64,000 bases of DNA from Cellulomonas humilata (GTDB lineage: Bacteria > Actinomycetota > Actinomycetes > Actinomycetales > Cellulomonadaceae): contig NZ_JAUSVB010000005.1 of NCBI RefSeq assembly GCF_030814415.1, forward strand, positions 124,001 through 188,000, given 5' to 3'. The position numbers and the translations under genes were made by a program. The notes below the pieces were generated by a model that did not search any database, was not told where the DNA came from, and saw only the letters and a list, made by a program, of their open reading frames with translations. How positions within the stretch are numbered: position 1 is the first letter of the stretch; every line of letters begins with the position of its first letter. Of this stretch, positions 15,644-24,376 are shown piece by piece.

Positions 15644-17242
15644 ATGCGCGCTCGGTCATTCAACCTGTTTGCAGCGAACCGGCCTGCTCGCGCAAAGACG
15701 CGAACCCGCGTGGTTGCTGTCGTGGCCGCGGTCGCTGTCGTCGGCACGCTCGGTGCCTGCAGCTCGGGAGGCTCGAGCGACGCCTCCTACGACCAGGGCA
15801 TCGCCTACGACGACTCCTTCGCGACCGAAGAGTGGCGCGACGTCCCGCTGGACGAGCAGGAGGAGTACGACGACTCCCCGGAGCAGCCGTTCCAGGACGT
15901 GTCGACCAGCCCGTTGTCGACGTTCGCCTCCGATGTCGACACCGCGTCGTACAGCAACCTGCGCCGCCAGCTGAACCAGGGCGTCGCGCCGGAAGGGGTC
16001 CGGATCGAGGAGCTGGTCAACTACTTCGACTACGACTACGCCACCCCGGAGCCGGGTGCGGTGGACCCGTTCACCGTCACGACGCAGATCGCGGAGTCGC
16101 CGTGGGCGCCCGAGCACCAGCTGGCGATGATCGGCGTGCAGGCCACGGCCGCGAAGGCCACGAGCCGTGGCAACAACATCGTGTTCCTCCTGGATGTGTC
16201 CGGCTCGATGGACGAGCCGAACAAGCTGCCGCTGCTCGCCGACTCGTTCGAGCTGTTGGTCGAGCAGCTCGACGAGGACGACACCGTCTCGATCGTCACC
16301 TACGCCGGCAGCGAGCAGGTGCTCGCCGACTCGGTGCCGGGCGACCAGCGCGGCACGCTGGTGCGCATCCTGCGCGAGCTGCAGGCCGGGGGGTCGACCG
16401 GTGGCGCGCAGGGCCTCCAGACCGCGTACGAGCTGGCGGCGAGGAACTTCGTCGAGGGTGGGAACAACCGCGTCATCCTGGCGACCGACGGCGACTTCAA
16501 CGTCGGGCCGTCCACCCCCGAGCAGCTCACCGACCTGATCGAGGAGCACGCCAAGTCGGGGGTCTACATCTCGGTGCTCGGCTTCGGGATGGGCAACCTC
16601 AAGGACAACACGATGGAAGCCATCGCCGACCACGGGAACGGGAACTACGCGTACATCGACACCCTCGACGAGGCCCGCAAGGTCCTGGTGGACGAGTTCG
16701 ACTCGACGATGTTCGTCGTCGCCCAGGACCTCAAGGTCCAGGTCGAGTTCAACCCCGCGACCGTCGCCGAGTACCGGCTGCTGGGCTACGACAACCGTCG
16801 CCTGGAGGACGAGGAGTTCGACGACGACACCAAGGACGCCGGCGACGTCGGAGCCGGGCACGCCGTGACGGCGTTCTACGAGCTGGTCCCGGCTCGGGGC
16901 GTCTCGCAGGACGACGACCTGGACTACCAGGACGTCGAGTCCGGGTACTCCAGCGACTTCCTGACCGTGCACGTGCGCTACAAGAACCCGGGCGACACCA
17001 CGAGCGCCGAGGTCGTCTTCCCCGCCAGGGCCAGCGCCTACACCGCCAACCCCTCGAGCGACTTCAGGTTCGCGTCCGCCGTCGTCGAGTTCGCCCTCGC
17101 GGTGACCGGCTCACCGCACGCCGAGGACGCCAACCCCGCCCGGGCACGCGAACGCGCCGAGGCCGCCCTCGGCGACGACCGCTACGGGCTGCGATCGGAG
17201 TTCGTCACCCTGATCGACACCTATCAGCGGATCACCGACTGA
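15644..17242 (+). CDS. YfbK-like VWA-domain lipoprotein
   Basis: A 532-aa membrane-anchored protein. A basic N-terminus is followed by a signal segment with lipobox GTLGAC, then an acidic linker (DDSFATEEWRDVPLDEQEEY). Next is the YfbK N-terminal domain (PLSTFASDVDTASYSNLRRQ), a von Willebrand A domain with an intact metal site (Asp184 in LDVSGSMDEPNK, later ATDGDFN), and a C-terminal YfbK/DUF3520 tail (DDRYGLRSEFVTLI). The domain probably binds protein ligands through Mg2+. The second in-frame ATG is chosen as start because GGAGG lies five bases before it; the ribosome site overlaps the first ATG, four codons upstream. Confidence 0.88.
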   Translation: MRARSFNLFAANRPARAKTRTRVVAVVAAVAVVGTLGACSSGGSSDASYDQGIAYDDSFATEEWRDVPLDEQEEYDDSPEQPFQDVSTSPLSTFASDVDTASYSNLRRQLNQGVAPEGVRIEELVNYFDYDYATPEPGAVDPFTVTTQIAESPWAPEHQLAMIGVQATAAKATSRGNNIVFLLDVSGSMDEPNKLPLLADSFELLVEQLDEDDTVSIVTYAGSEQVLADSVPGDQRGTLVRILRELQAGGSTGGAQGLQTAYELAARNFVEGGNNRVILATDGDFNVGPSTPEQLTDLIEEHAKSGVYISVLGFGMGNLKDNTMEAIADHGNGNYAYIDTLDEARKVLVDEFDSTMFVVAQDLKVQVEFNPATVAEYRLLGYDNRRLEDEEFDDDTKDAGDVGAGHAVTAFYELVPARGVSQDDDLDYQDVESGYSSDFLTVHVRYKNPGDTTSAEVVFPARASAYTANPSSDFRFASAVVEFALAVTGSPHAEDANPARARERAEAALGDDRYGLRSEFVTLIDTYQRITD

Positions 17243-17370
17243 ACCCACGCTCCACCCGACGTGACGCCCGCGGGTGTGGGCGGCGACGGGGAGACTGCCG
17301 GAGACAGGGCGGCCGGTGCCGCGCGCGACGCGTGCGGTACCGGCCGGGAGCGGCCGGTGGGAGGTCGAGC

Positions 17371-18525
17371 GTGAGGTCGTTCGCCGTCGAGATCGACGAC
17401 GAGGTCCTGGACGACCTCCGGGACCGTCTGCGCCGCACTCGTTGGTCGGTGGAGGTACCCGGCACCGGATGGTCGCGGGGCGTGCCCGTCGGGGTGGTGC
17501 GCGAGGTCGTCGACCACTGGCTCACGGCCTACGACTGGACGCGTGTGGAGCGACGGCTCGCGGCCGTCCCTCAGCTCGTCACCACGATCGACGGCCAACG
17601 GATCCACCTGGTGCACGCTCGCTCCGCAGAGCCGGACGCGCTCCCGCTGCTGCTCACGCACGGCTGGCCGGGCTCGGTGCTCGACCACCTCGACCTCGTC
17701 GGTCCGCTCACGGATCCCGCCCGGAGCGGGGGCGACCCGGCGGACGCCTTCCACGTCGTCGCACCGTCATTGCCCGGGTCCGGCTTCTCGACGCCGCTGT
17801 CCGGGACGGGCTGGGACCACGTCCGGATCGCGCAGGCGTGGCTGACCGTCATGGGTCGGCTCGGGTACGAGCAGTTCGGCGCGGCGGGTGGGGACGCGGG
17901 GTCGGTCGTGTCGCCCTGGGTCGGGCGGCTGGATCCTGCGCGCGTGATCGGCGTCCACGTGCACGGGAACCTCGACGTGCCCGAGCACCTGCCGGGAGAG
18001 CGGCCCGACGAGCGTGCCCGGGTCGATGCCGGCAGGGAGCGGGCGACGACCGACGGTGGGTACGCCGCACTGCAGTCCACCCGCCCGCACACGCTCGGCC
18101 ACGCGCTCGCGGACTCGCCCGTCGGGCAGCTCGCGTGGGTGCTCGACAAGCTGCACGACTGGACGGACCCGGCCCGCCCGCCGTTCGGGGACGTCGATCT
18201 CGACGACGCGCTGGACCTCGTCGTCCTGTACTGGGTCACCGGGACGGCCGCGACGTCCGCCGACCTGTACTTCGAGAACCGCGTCGCGGCGCCTGCTCCG
18301 GCGGGCCCGAGCGGCGTCCCGACCGGCGTCGCACTCTTCCCGACCGACCCGATGACCCGGACGGCCGCCGCGCACGACCATCACCTCGTCCGATGGACCG
18401 AGCACACCCGCGGTGGTCACTTCGCGGCGCTCGAGGCCCCTGACGTCCTCGTGGACGAGCTCCGCGCGTTCTTCCGTCCCCTGCGCCGACCTCGCGCATC
18501 AGCCGATCGCCCTTCCTCTCACTGA
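17371..18525 (+). CDS. Epoxide hydrolase N-terminal (EHN) family alpha/beta hydrolase
   Basis: A 384-aa predicted soluble hydrolase of the microsomal epoxide-hydrolase type. The EHN lid segment is at residues 1-100 (FAVEIDDEVLDDLRDRLRRT, ending before HLVHARS). The alpha/beta core has LLLTHGWPGSVLDHLDLV (oxyanion HGWPGS), the nucleophile region AAGGDAGSVVSPW and the catalytic His in TRGGHFAALEAPD. The residue after the nucleophile Asp is Ala, where the family usually has Trp. The start is GTG with GGGAGG six bases upstream. It is separated from the VWA gene by about 130 bases. The physiological substrate is unknown. Confidence 0.85.
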   Translation: MRSFAVEIDDEVLDDLRDRLRRTRWSVEVPGTGWSRGVPVGVVREVVDHWLTAYDWTRVERRLAAVPQLVTTIDGQRIHLVHARSAEPDALPLLLTHGWPGSVLDHLDLVGPLTDPARSGGDPADAFHVVAPSLPGSGFSTPLSGTGWDHVRIAQAWLTVMGRLGYEQFGAAGGDAGSVVSPWVGRLDPARVIGVHVHGNLDVPEHLPGERPDERARVDAGRERATTDGGYAALQSTRPHTLGHALADSPVGQLAWVLDKLHDWTDPARPPFGDVDLDDALDLVVLYWVTGTAATSADLYFENRVAAPAPAGPSGVPTGVALFPTDPMTRTAAAHDHHLVRWTEHTRGGHFAALEAPDVLVDELRAFFRPLRRPRASADRPSSH

Positions 18526-18620
18526 CGCGAACGGGGGCCGTTCTCTGCTGGCCGATCCCGCCGGCCGGCCCTGCCCGCGGGCCCTGAGCGGGCGCGATGG
18601 ACAATCGCCCAGTACGGGCA

Positions 18621-18649
18621 TTTACCCCACCGTGACGCGGCAGTACTGT
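18621..18649 (+). promoter_or_regulatory. Promoter for leaderless 5'-nucleotidase mRNA
   Basis: TTTACC and TACTGT are 17 bases apart, and the -10 ends six bases before the ATG. No ribosome site is present before this ATG. This is the best-formed case of the leaderless layout seen across the window. Confidence 0.6.
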
Positions 18650-18655
18650 CCGAAA

Positions 18656-20422
18656 ATGACACATCGACCACGACTCATCGCCGCCGGAGCAGCAACCCTG
18701 CTCGCCGTCGCGCTGGGCGCCGCACCCGCACAGGCGTCCCAGCCCAAGCCCCCGCTGATCATGGACAAGTCCGAGGTCGAGGTCCAGGTCCTGGCCCTCA
18801 ACGACTTCCACGGGAACCTCCTGCCTCCGACGGGCAGCGGAGGACGTGTCGGCACCGTCAACGCCGGCGGAGCCACCTACCTCGCGACCCACGTGAAGAA
18901 CCTCGAGGCGACCAACAGGAACTCGATCGTGGTCTCCGCGGGCGACCTCATCGGCGCGAGCCCTCTCCTGTCGGCCCTGTTCCACGACGAGCCCACGATC
19001 GAGGCGATGAACGCGATCGGCCTCGACCTGAACGCGGTCGGCAACCATGAGTTCGACGAAGGGTCGACGGAGCTCCTGCGGATGGCGAACGGTGGGTGTC
19101 ACCCGACGGACGGGTGCCAGGACGGCACGCCCTTCGCGGGCGCGGACTTCGACTTCCTGGCGGCGAACGTCGTGCAGGAGTCGACCGGAGAGACGCTCTT
19201 CGCGCCGTACTCCATCCGGAACTTCACCGGCGCCAAGGTCGCCTTCATCGGCATGACCCTCGAGGGCACGCCGAACATCGTCAGCGCGGCCGGGATCCAG
19301 GGCCTCGACTTCCGGGACGAGGCCGACACCGTGAACGCGCTCGTGCCGCAGCTGCAGGCGCAGGGCGTCGAGGCGATCGTCGTGCTGGTGCACGAGGGCG
19401 GGTCACCGACGGCCCTCGACATCAACGGGTGCGCCGGGGTGTCCGGACCCATCGTCGACATCGTCACGCGGTTCGACCCCGCCGTCGACCTCGTCGTGAG
19501 CGGCCACACCCACCAGCCGTACAACTGCGTGATCGACGGCATCCCGACGACGAGCGCCTACAGCTTCGGGCGCCTGGTCACCGACATCGACATGCGCGTC
19601 AGCCGGTCGACCAAGGACGTCACGAGCCTCACGATCAACAACCGGATCGTCACCCGGGACGTGCCGGAGGACCCGACGATCAAGGCGCTCATCGACCGGT
19701 ACAACACCCTCGCGGCGCCGATCGCGAACCGGCCGATCGGTCACATCACGGGCGACCTGACCAACACGAACCAGCCAGACGGTGAGCAGCTGATGGGCGA
19801 CGTGATCGCAGATGCCCAGCTGGCTGCCACCGACGGGCCAGCACCCGAGGGGCAGGCCGTCGTCGCGTTCATGAACCCGGGCGGTGTGCGCGCGGGGCTG
19901 AGCTACGCGTCCGGCCCGGCGGGCGAGGGCGACGGGGTGGTGACGTTCGGCGAGGCGTTCACCGTGCAGCCGTTCGGAAACATCCTGCAGACCCTCACCC
20001 TGACCGGGGCGCAGATCGACCTGCTCCTCGAGCAGCAGTTCTGCGGTCTCAACTCGCCGTTCGCGAGCCCCACACCGGGGTTCTTCAAGGTGCTGCTGCC
20101 GTCTGCGGGCTTCAGCTACACCTGGGACTTCGCCGTCGCCAACTCGCCGGCGAACGCGACGTGCGCGACGGACCCGGCACTCGGGGCCGTCAACCCGGCG
20201 TCCGTGAGCATCAACGGCGTCCCCATCGACCTCGGCGCCAGCTACCGCGTGACGGTGAACAACTTCCTGGCCGACGGTGGTGACGGGTTCGGTGTGCTGC
20301 GCAGCGGCACCGACCGCGTGGGCGGTCTGGAGGACCTGCAGGCGTTCGAGGCCTACCTCCAGGCGGCGGAGCCGACGGGCATCAGCCCGCCGCCGCTGAC
20401 GCGGATCACCCGCGTCAACTGA
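18656..20422 (+). CDS. Secreted bifunctional metallophosphatase/5'-nucleotidase (UshA type)
   Basis: A 588-aa exported enzyme that hydrolyses nucleotides or related phosphoesters outside the cell, supplying phosphate and nucleosides. Signal peptide at 1-27 (ends AQA). The metallophosphatase domain (about 40-330) shows the metal motifs LNDFHGN, SAGDLIGASP, GNHEFDEG and SGHTHQPYN. The C-terminal 5'-nucleotidase domain (about 350-560) has MNPGGVRAGL, FGEAFTVQPFGN and FLADGGDGFG. It has no sortase signal or transmembrane tail, so it is probably released. The gene has its own promoter with a leaderless layout, and a strong terminator follows. Confidence 0.93.
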   Translation: MTHRPRLIAAGAATLLAVALGAAPAQASQPKPPLIMDKSEVEVQVLALNDFHGNLLPPTGSGGRVGTVNAGGATYLATHVKNLEATNRNSIVVSAGDLIGASPLLSALFHDEPTIEAMNAIGLDLNAVGNHEFDEGSTELLRMANGGCHPTDGCQDGTPFAGADFDFLAANVVQESTGETLFAPYSIRNFTGAKVAFIGMTLEGTPNIVSAAGIQGLDFRDEADTVNALVPQLQAQGVEAIVVLVHEGGSPTALDINGCAGVSGPIVDIVTRFDPAVDLVVSGHTHQPYNCVIDGIPTTSAYSFGRLVTDIDMRVSRSTKDVTSLTINNRIVTRDVPEDPTIKALIDRYNTLAAPIANRPIGHITGDLTNTNQPDGEQLMGDVIADAQLAATDGPAPEGQAVVAFMNPGGVRAGLSYASGPAGEGDGVVTFGEAFTVQPFGNILQTLTLTGAQIDLLLEQQFCGLNSPFASPTPGFFKVLLPSAGFSYTWDFAVANSPANATCATDPALGAVNPASVSINGVPIDLGASYRVTVNNFLADGGDGFGVLRSGTDRVGGLEDLQAFEAYLQAAEPTGISPPPLTRITRVN

Positions 20423-20431
20423 TGTGACAGG

Positions 20432-20461
20432 GCGGCGCCCGACCTGCGGGTCGGGCGCCGC
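20432..20461 (+). terminator. Terminator after 5'-nucleotidase gene
   Basis: A perfect 13-base inverted repeat, GCGGCGCCCGACC and GGTCGGGCGCCGC, with a TGCG loop begins ten bases past the stop codon. Confidence 0.8.
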
Positions 20462-20612
20462 ACTGCGTGTGCGGGTCCTGATGTGACACCCCGGTCCGAC
20501 CGCCGCATCGCGCGGGAGCTGTTCACCTCCGACAAGACCGTTGCCCTGATCCACGGCCGCTGCCCTCGAGCCGGTCCGCCTGGACCCCGGGGACGCCAGG
20601 GCGTCCGAGGAG

Positions 20613-20618
20613 TACCGT
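20613..20618 (+). promoter_or_regulatory. Candidate -10 (TACCGT) for leaderless DUF2510 mRNA
   Basis: TACCGT lies six bases before the second of two in-frame GTG codons. That GTG gives the usual family N-terminus. GAGGAG overlaps the same stretch, so conventional initiation at the first GTG is an alternative. Confidence 0.4.
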
Positions 20619-20624
20619 CGAGTG

Positions 20625-20822
20625 GTGCCCACACCACCGGCAGACTGGTACCCCGATCCGCAGCAGCCCGCGCGCTTGCGGTACTGGGACGGCGCCCAGT
20701 GGACGGGCTACCTGGTCGATCCGGACAAGCCCGGGGTGGTCCGGTACGAGAACCCGCCGTGGGCGCCCAGTGCCCGGGGGATCAACGTGCCGCTGTCGAT
20801 CGCGGTGACGTCGGCGTTCTGA
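20625..20822 (+). CDS. Short DUF2510 domain protein
   Basis: A 65-aa protein that is almost entirely one DUF2510 motif: PPADWYPDPQQPARLRYWDG, then AQWTGYLVD. In most actinobacterial proteins this motif precedes membrane segments or a larger domain. Here the frame stops about 40 residues after the motif with no clear membrane helix, so the gene may be a remnant or a genuinely minimal form. Two GTG codons compete as start; the inner one fits a leaderless transcript, the outer one a GAGGAG ribosome site. It is convergent with the small membrane protein gene next to it. Function unknown. Confidence 0.6.
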   Translation: MPTPPADWYPDPQQPARLRYWDGAQWTGYLVDPDKPGVVRYENPPWAPSARGINVPLSIAVTSAF

Positions 20823-20838
20823 GCGCGACGCCTCGTCG

Positions 20839-21171
20839 TCAGTCGTCGAGCGTCCCGTGCAGGAAGACCCGCCAGACGGTCGGCAGCATCTGCTTCCTCG
20901 GCACGCCGCGCAGGATGCGGGTGATCTGCTTGCCGGCGACGAGGGTGCCGAGCGCGCCGACGACCGTCTGGACGACGGCCAGGGCGATGGCGACGCTCGT
21001 CACGTCGAGCCCGAAGGCCTCGCCGATCACCGGCGCCGCCAGCCACACGGGGATCCACCAGAGCAGGATCAGGAAGACACCCACGCGCAGGCGCGTCGGT
21101 GAGATCGGTGCCTTCGGCTCGGCGTCCATCGGGGTCGACTCTGGCACGACGGGGGAGCCGCTGACCGTCAC
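20839..21171 (-). CDS. Small two-helix membrane protein coupled to a sensor kinase gene
   Basis: A 110-aa hypothetical protein with two hydrophobic segments (LRVGVFLILLWWIPVWLAAP and a second around VAIALAVVQTVVGALGTLVA) and a basic C-terminal tail. I recognise no family. The GTG start overlaps the stop codon of the histidine kinase gene (GTGA), which implies coupled translation as third gene of the two-component operon. An internal ATG 14 codons later (MDAEPKAP) is an alternative start. It may assist the kinase or be an output of the system, but that is only context. Confidence 0.65.
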   Translation of the reverse strand: MTVSGSPVVPESTPMDAEPKAPISPTRLRVGVFLILLWWIPVWLAAPVIGEAFGLDVTSVAIALAVVQTVVGALGTLVAGKQITRILRGVPRKQMLPTVWRVFLHGTLDD

Positions 21172-22277
21172 CGGTCGGCCCGGGGTGGTGCGGCGGGGAG
21201 GCGGACCACGACCCGGAGCCCTCCGGTCGCCCGGGGGGTGAGCACGAGGTGCCCGTCGTGCGCTCGCACGATGCTCTCGACGATCGCCAGGCCGAGGCCG
21301 ACCCCTGCGGCGTCGCCGTGCGCGCGGGCGGTGCCACGCTGGAACGGCTCGGTGAGCGTCGCGACCCGCCGTGGGTCGAGCGCCTCGCCGGTGTTCTCGA
21401 CGGTGACCACGGCCGACCCTCGCAGAGCAGCGGTCCGCACCCACACGGACCCTCCCTCGGGCAGGTTGTGGACGATCGCGTTGTGCACGAGGTTCGTCGT
21501 CATCTGGAGCAGGAGCGCGCGTGACCCGACGGCCGGGGTGATGTCGCCGGAGGTCTCGAGGCTCACACCGCGCTTCTCGGCGAACGGGAGCAGGGTCTCG
21601 GCGGCGTCCTCGGCCAGGAGCGACAGGTCGACGCGCTCGCGGGCGAAGGAGCGTCGGTCGGCGCGGCTGAGCAGGAGCAGCGCCTCGGTGAGGTCGATCG
21701 CGCGGGCGTTGACGGCATGGAGACGCTCGACCAGCTCGGTGGGGTCGTGCGACGGGTCCTGGCGGGCGACGTCGAGGAGCGCCTGGGTGGTCGCCAGCGG
21801 GGTCCGCAGCTCGTGGGAGGCGTTGGCCGCGAACCGCTGCTGCTCGGCGACGTGCGCCTCGAGCCGGGCGAGCATCGCGTCGAACGCGTCGGCCAGCTCA
21901 CGGAACTCGTCGCTGCGTCCGGGCAGCTCGATCCGGTGCGAGAGCGAGCCGCTCCCGGCCATCCGGCTGGCCTCCGTGATGCGCTTGAGGGGGGCGAGCA
22001 TCCGGCCGGCGAGGATCCACCCGCCGGCCAGCCCGAACACCAGCAGGAACGCCAGCGCCAGAGCCGCCTTGGGGGCGAAGGCCCGCCAGAGGTCGGACCG
22101 TCCGGGGACGAAGAGCCCTGGGCCGCCGGGCGCGGCGACCGTGACCGCCTCGTCCGGGACGTACCGCAGGAGGAACACCAGCACCACGGCGATGAGCAGG
22201 AAGCCCGCGACCATGAGGAACCCGGCGTAGCTGAGGGTCAGCTTGAGGCGGACGCTCAGCCCTGGCTCCCTACCCAC
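21168..22277 (-). CDS. Two-component sensor histidine kinase
   Basis: A 369-aa membrane kinase. The first transmembrane helix is about 17-38, followed by a short external loop (39-68), a second helix (about 70-91), HAMP (92-145), HisKA with phosphoacceptor His155 in NASHELRTPL, and a HATPase domain (N box NLVHNAIVHN, then GVGLGLAIVESI and a last glycine motif near TGGLRVVVRLP). The GTG start overlaps the end of the response-regulator gene by eight bases and has GAGG upstream. The very short external loop suggests sensing in or near the membrane. The divergent VanY and VanZ-like genes suggest an envelope or cell-wall signal. Confidence 0.88.
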   Translation of the reverse strand: MGREPGLSVRLKLTLSYAGFLMVAGFLLIAVVLVFLLRYVPDEAVTVAAPGGPGLFVPGRSDLWRAFAPKAALALAFLLVFGLAGGWILAGRMLAPLKRITEASRMAGSGSLSHRIELPGRSDEFRELADAFDAMLARLEAHVAEQQRFAANASHELRTPLATTQALLDVARQDPSHDPTELVERLHAVNARAIDLTEALLLLSRADRRSFARERVDLSLLAEDAAETLLPFAEKRGVSLETSGDITPAVGSRALLLQMTTNLVHNAIVHNLPEGGSVWVRTAALRGSAVVTVENTGEALDPRRVATLTEPFQRGTARAHGDAAGVGLGLAIVESIVRAHDGHLVLTPRATGGLRVVVRLPAAPPRADR

Positions 22278-22938
22278 GCTCGTCCTCGATGCGGTACCCG
22301 GCTCCGGGCACGGTGGCGATGAGCCAGGGCTCGCCGAGCCGCTTGCGCAGCGCCGAGACGGTGATGCGTACGGCGTTGGTGAACGGGTCGGCGTTCTCGT
22401 CCCAGGCCCGCTCGAGGAGCTCTTCGGCACTGACGACCCCGCCGTCGGCGGCGACGAGGACCTCCAGGACGGCGAACTGCTTGCGGGTCAGCGGGACGTA
22501 CCGTCCGTCGCGGTAGACCTCGCGGCGGAACGGGTCCAGCCGCAGGTCGGCGATCTCGTGGACGGGCGGCCGGTGGTGGGCGCGGCGCCGGTCCAGCGCC
22601 CGGAGCCGGAGCACCAGCTCGCGCATCTCGAAGGGCTTGGTGAGGTAGTCGTCGGCGCCCAGCCCGAACCCGGAGGCCAGGTCGTCGAGCCGGTCGGCGG
22701 CGGTGAGCATGAGGATCGGCGTGCCGCTCCCCGAGGCGACGATGCGCTGGGCGACGACGTCCCCGGACGGCCCGGGGATGTCGCGGTCGAGCACGGCGAG
22801 GTCGTAGGAGTGGACGGCGAACAGCTCCAGCGCGGTGTCCCCGTCCCCGGCGATGTCGGCGGCGATCGCCTCGAGGCGCAGACCGTCGCGGATGGCCTCG
22901 GCCAGGTAGGGCTCGTCCTCGACGATCAGCACGCGCAC
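22270..22938 (-). CDS. OmpR-family response regulator
   Basis: A 222-aa DNA-binding regulator. The receiver domain (1-115) has the acidic pair in VEDE, phosphoacceptor Asp51 in AVLDRDIPG and the conserved Lys in LTKPFE. The C-terminal winged helix (about 130-220) reads YVPLTRKQFAVLEVLVAADG and NAVRITVSALRKRLG. The first GTG (MRVLIVEDEPY) is the usual family start and lies seven bases after a TAGAGT hexamer, so it may be leaderless. A second GTG two codons later has GGAGG seven bases before it and is equally possible. It is divergent from the VanY-like gene, with a direct repeat between them. Confidence 0.88.
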   Translation of the reverse strand: MRVLIVEDEPYLAEAIRDGLRLEAIAADIAGDGDTALELFAVHSYDLAVLDRDIPGPSGDVVAQRIVASGSGTPILMLTAADRLDDLASGFGLGADDYLTKPFEMRELVLRLRALDRRRAHHRPPVHEIADLRLDPFRREVYRDGRYVPLTRKQFAVLEVLVAADGGVVSAEELLERAWDENADPFTNAVRITVSALRKRLGEPWLIATVPGAGYRIEDERG

Positions 22939-22963
22939 TCCTCCGACTCTACGAGCCGCCACG

Positions 22964-22979
22964 TATCGTCGAGATATCG
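22964..22979. promoter_or_regulatory. TATCG direct repeat, likely response-regulator site
   Basis: TATCG occurs at 22964-22968 and again at 22975-22979, eleven bases apart, as TATCGTCGAGATATCG. Direct repeats spaced by one helical turn are how OmpR-type regulators bind. The site lies in the short gap between the regulator and the VanY-like gene and could control both. Confidence 0.5.
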
Positions 22980-23025
22980 AGAACCGCATACGCACCGGCA
23001 ACACGCGGTCGCGTTGGCTGAGGCG

Positions 23026-23661
23026 ATGTTCTCCAGCACCCAGGCGCGATCGTCGGCGCGCCGTTCTCGAGCTGCCGTCATCTCGGTCGCGGTCGGCGCC
23101 GCGGTCATGGTGACCGCGGTCGTCGGGTTCCTCGGCGACCAGCAGTCGGCGGCGTCCGTCGTCTCCGCGACGCCCGAGGCGCCCGCACCGCCCCCTCAGG
23201 AGGCTGGTCCCGGGGCCGACGGGAGCGTCCCGGACGGGGTGACGGTCTTCGACGGCGACATCCCGGCGGTCGCGAACCTCCACGCCGACCTGCTCGCCGC
23301 CCTCCGCCAGGCCGCGACCGCGGCCGCCGACGACGGGATCACGTTCGTCGTCACCAGCGGCTGGCGGTCCGCCGCTTACCAGGACCAGCTGCTGAGCGAC
23401 GCCGTCGCCGAGTACGGCTCGGCCGCGGAGGCGGCCCGATGGGTGGCGACGGCGGACACGTCCCCGCACGTGCAGGGAGCCGCGATCGACGTGGGACCGT
23501 GGGCCGCCATGACGTGGCTGTCGGAGCACGGCACCGCGTACGGGCTGTGCCAGGTCTACGCCAACGAGCCCTGGCACTACGAGCTGCGCCCCGACGCCGT
23601 CGACGCCGGCTGCCCCGCCCAGTACGCCGACCCGACCGACGACCCGAGGATGCAGCCGTGA
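23026..23661 (+). CDS. VanY-like D-alanyl-D-alanine carboxypeptidase (M15B)
   Basis: A 211-aa secreted or membrane-anchored peptidase predicted to remove the terminal D-Ala from peptidoglycan stem peptides. An N-terminal hydrophobic helix (about 16-38) is followed by a Pro/Ala-rich linker and the M15 domain. Zinc-site motifs are SPHVQGAAIDVG (His and Asp) and EPWHYELRPD (catalytic Glu-less variant of WHxE is intact as WHYE), plus the substrate loop TSGWRSAAYQ. The ATG has only a weak GAGG two bases upstream, so the start is uncertain. It overlaps the VanZ-like gene by four bases. No vanHAX genes are nearby, so vancomycin resistance is not implied. Confidence 0.85.
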   Translation: MFSSTQARSSARRSRAAVISVAVGAAVMVTAVVGFLGDQQSAASVVSATPEAPAPPPQEAGPGADGSVPDGVTVFDGDIPAVANLHADLLAALRQAATAAADDGITFVVTSGWRSAAYQDQLLSDAVAEYGSAAEAARWVATADTSPHVQGAAIDVGPWAAMTWLSEHGTAYGLCQVYANEPWHYELRPDAVDAGCPAQYADPTDDPRMQP

Positions 23662-24275
23662 CGAGCACCACCCAGGAGGCCGTGGCAGCCGACGCGCGGG
23701 CTCTGCCGCAGGCGCGCCTGGTCGCGCTGTTCGTGGTCTACCTCCTGCTGCTCACCTGGGCCGTGCTGTGGAAGCTCGAGCTCCCGTGGGCCGGCGAGGC
23801 GGGGTGGCGCATCGTCAAGCTCGTCCCCTTCGTCGCCACGAGCGGTGCCGGTGCCAGCACGCCGTTCGACGTACTCGCCAACCTCGCGCTCTTCGTCCCC
23901 CTCGGCCTCTACCTCGGCCTCCTCGTGCCCTCGTGGCGGTCGTGGAAGGTGGCGTGCGCGGCGGCCGCGGCGAGCCTGGGCCTCGAGGTCGCCCAGTACG
24001 TCCTGGCGGTCGGCAGCTCCGACCTGACCGACGTCGTCGTCAACACCGCCGGAGCCCTTCTCGGGCTCGCTCTGGTCGGCCGGGCAGACTGCGCGGTCCT
24101 GACGCGCGTGTGCGCGATCGGGACCGTGCTCGCCGTCCTCGCGAGCGCACTCGTCGTCGCCTCGCCGTTGCGCTACGGACCGCCGGAGGACGTCCGGTGC
24201 ACGCCCTCCGTTCCCTGCGGGCCGCCCGGAGCCCCCCGAGACGGGTTGCCGCGGGATGCGGTGCTCACCTTCTAG
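23658..24275 (+). CDS. VanZ family membrane protein
   Basis: A 205-aa membrane protein of the VanZ family. Hydrophobic helices are visible at about 18-36 (RLVALFVVYLLLLTWAVLWK), 69-88, 95-112 and 150-170. Between them lie family-like stretches, NLALFVPLGLYLGLL, SLGLEVAQYVLAVGSSDLTD and VVVNTAGALLG. VanZ proteins are linked to teicoplanin resistance in enterococci, but most homologues have an unknown role in the envelope. The C-terminal ~30 residues are hydrophilic and contain two Cys. The GTG start overlaps the VanY stop (GTGA), so the two form an operon opposite the two-component genes. Confidence 0.85.
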   Translation: MTSTTQEAVAADARALPQARLVALFVVYLLLLTWAVLWKLELPWAGEAGWRIVKLVPFVATSGAGASTPFDVLANLALFVPLGLYLGLLVPSWRSWKVACAAAAASLGLEVAQYVLAVGSSDLTDVVVNTAGALLGLALVGRADCAVLTRVCAIGTVLAVLASALVVASPLRYGPPEDVRCTPSVPCGPPGAPRDGLPRDAVLTF

Positions 24276-24376
24276 GACACCTTGCTGAATCGTCGCAAAC
24301 AGGGCAACCATGGACGAATCAGACCGGCGCAGGCGCCCCTGGGCGCGGTGCGCCTGCGCGTCCACCGGGGGTCGCC

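Noticed and set aside
20625-20822. DUF2510 gene as a frameshifted larger gene
   Set aside because: No continuation of a family-like membrane region was seen in the other frames before the next gene, so I keep it as a short gene.
23026-24275. Vancomycin resistance cluster
   Set aside because: VanY and VanZ-like genes occur without the vanH, vanA/B and vanX genes needed to change the stem peptide.
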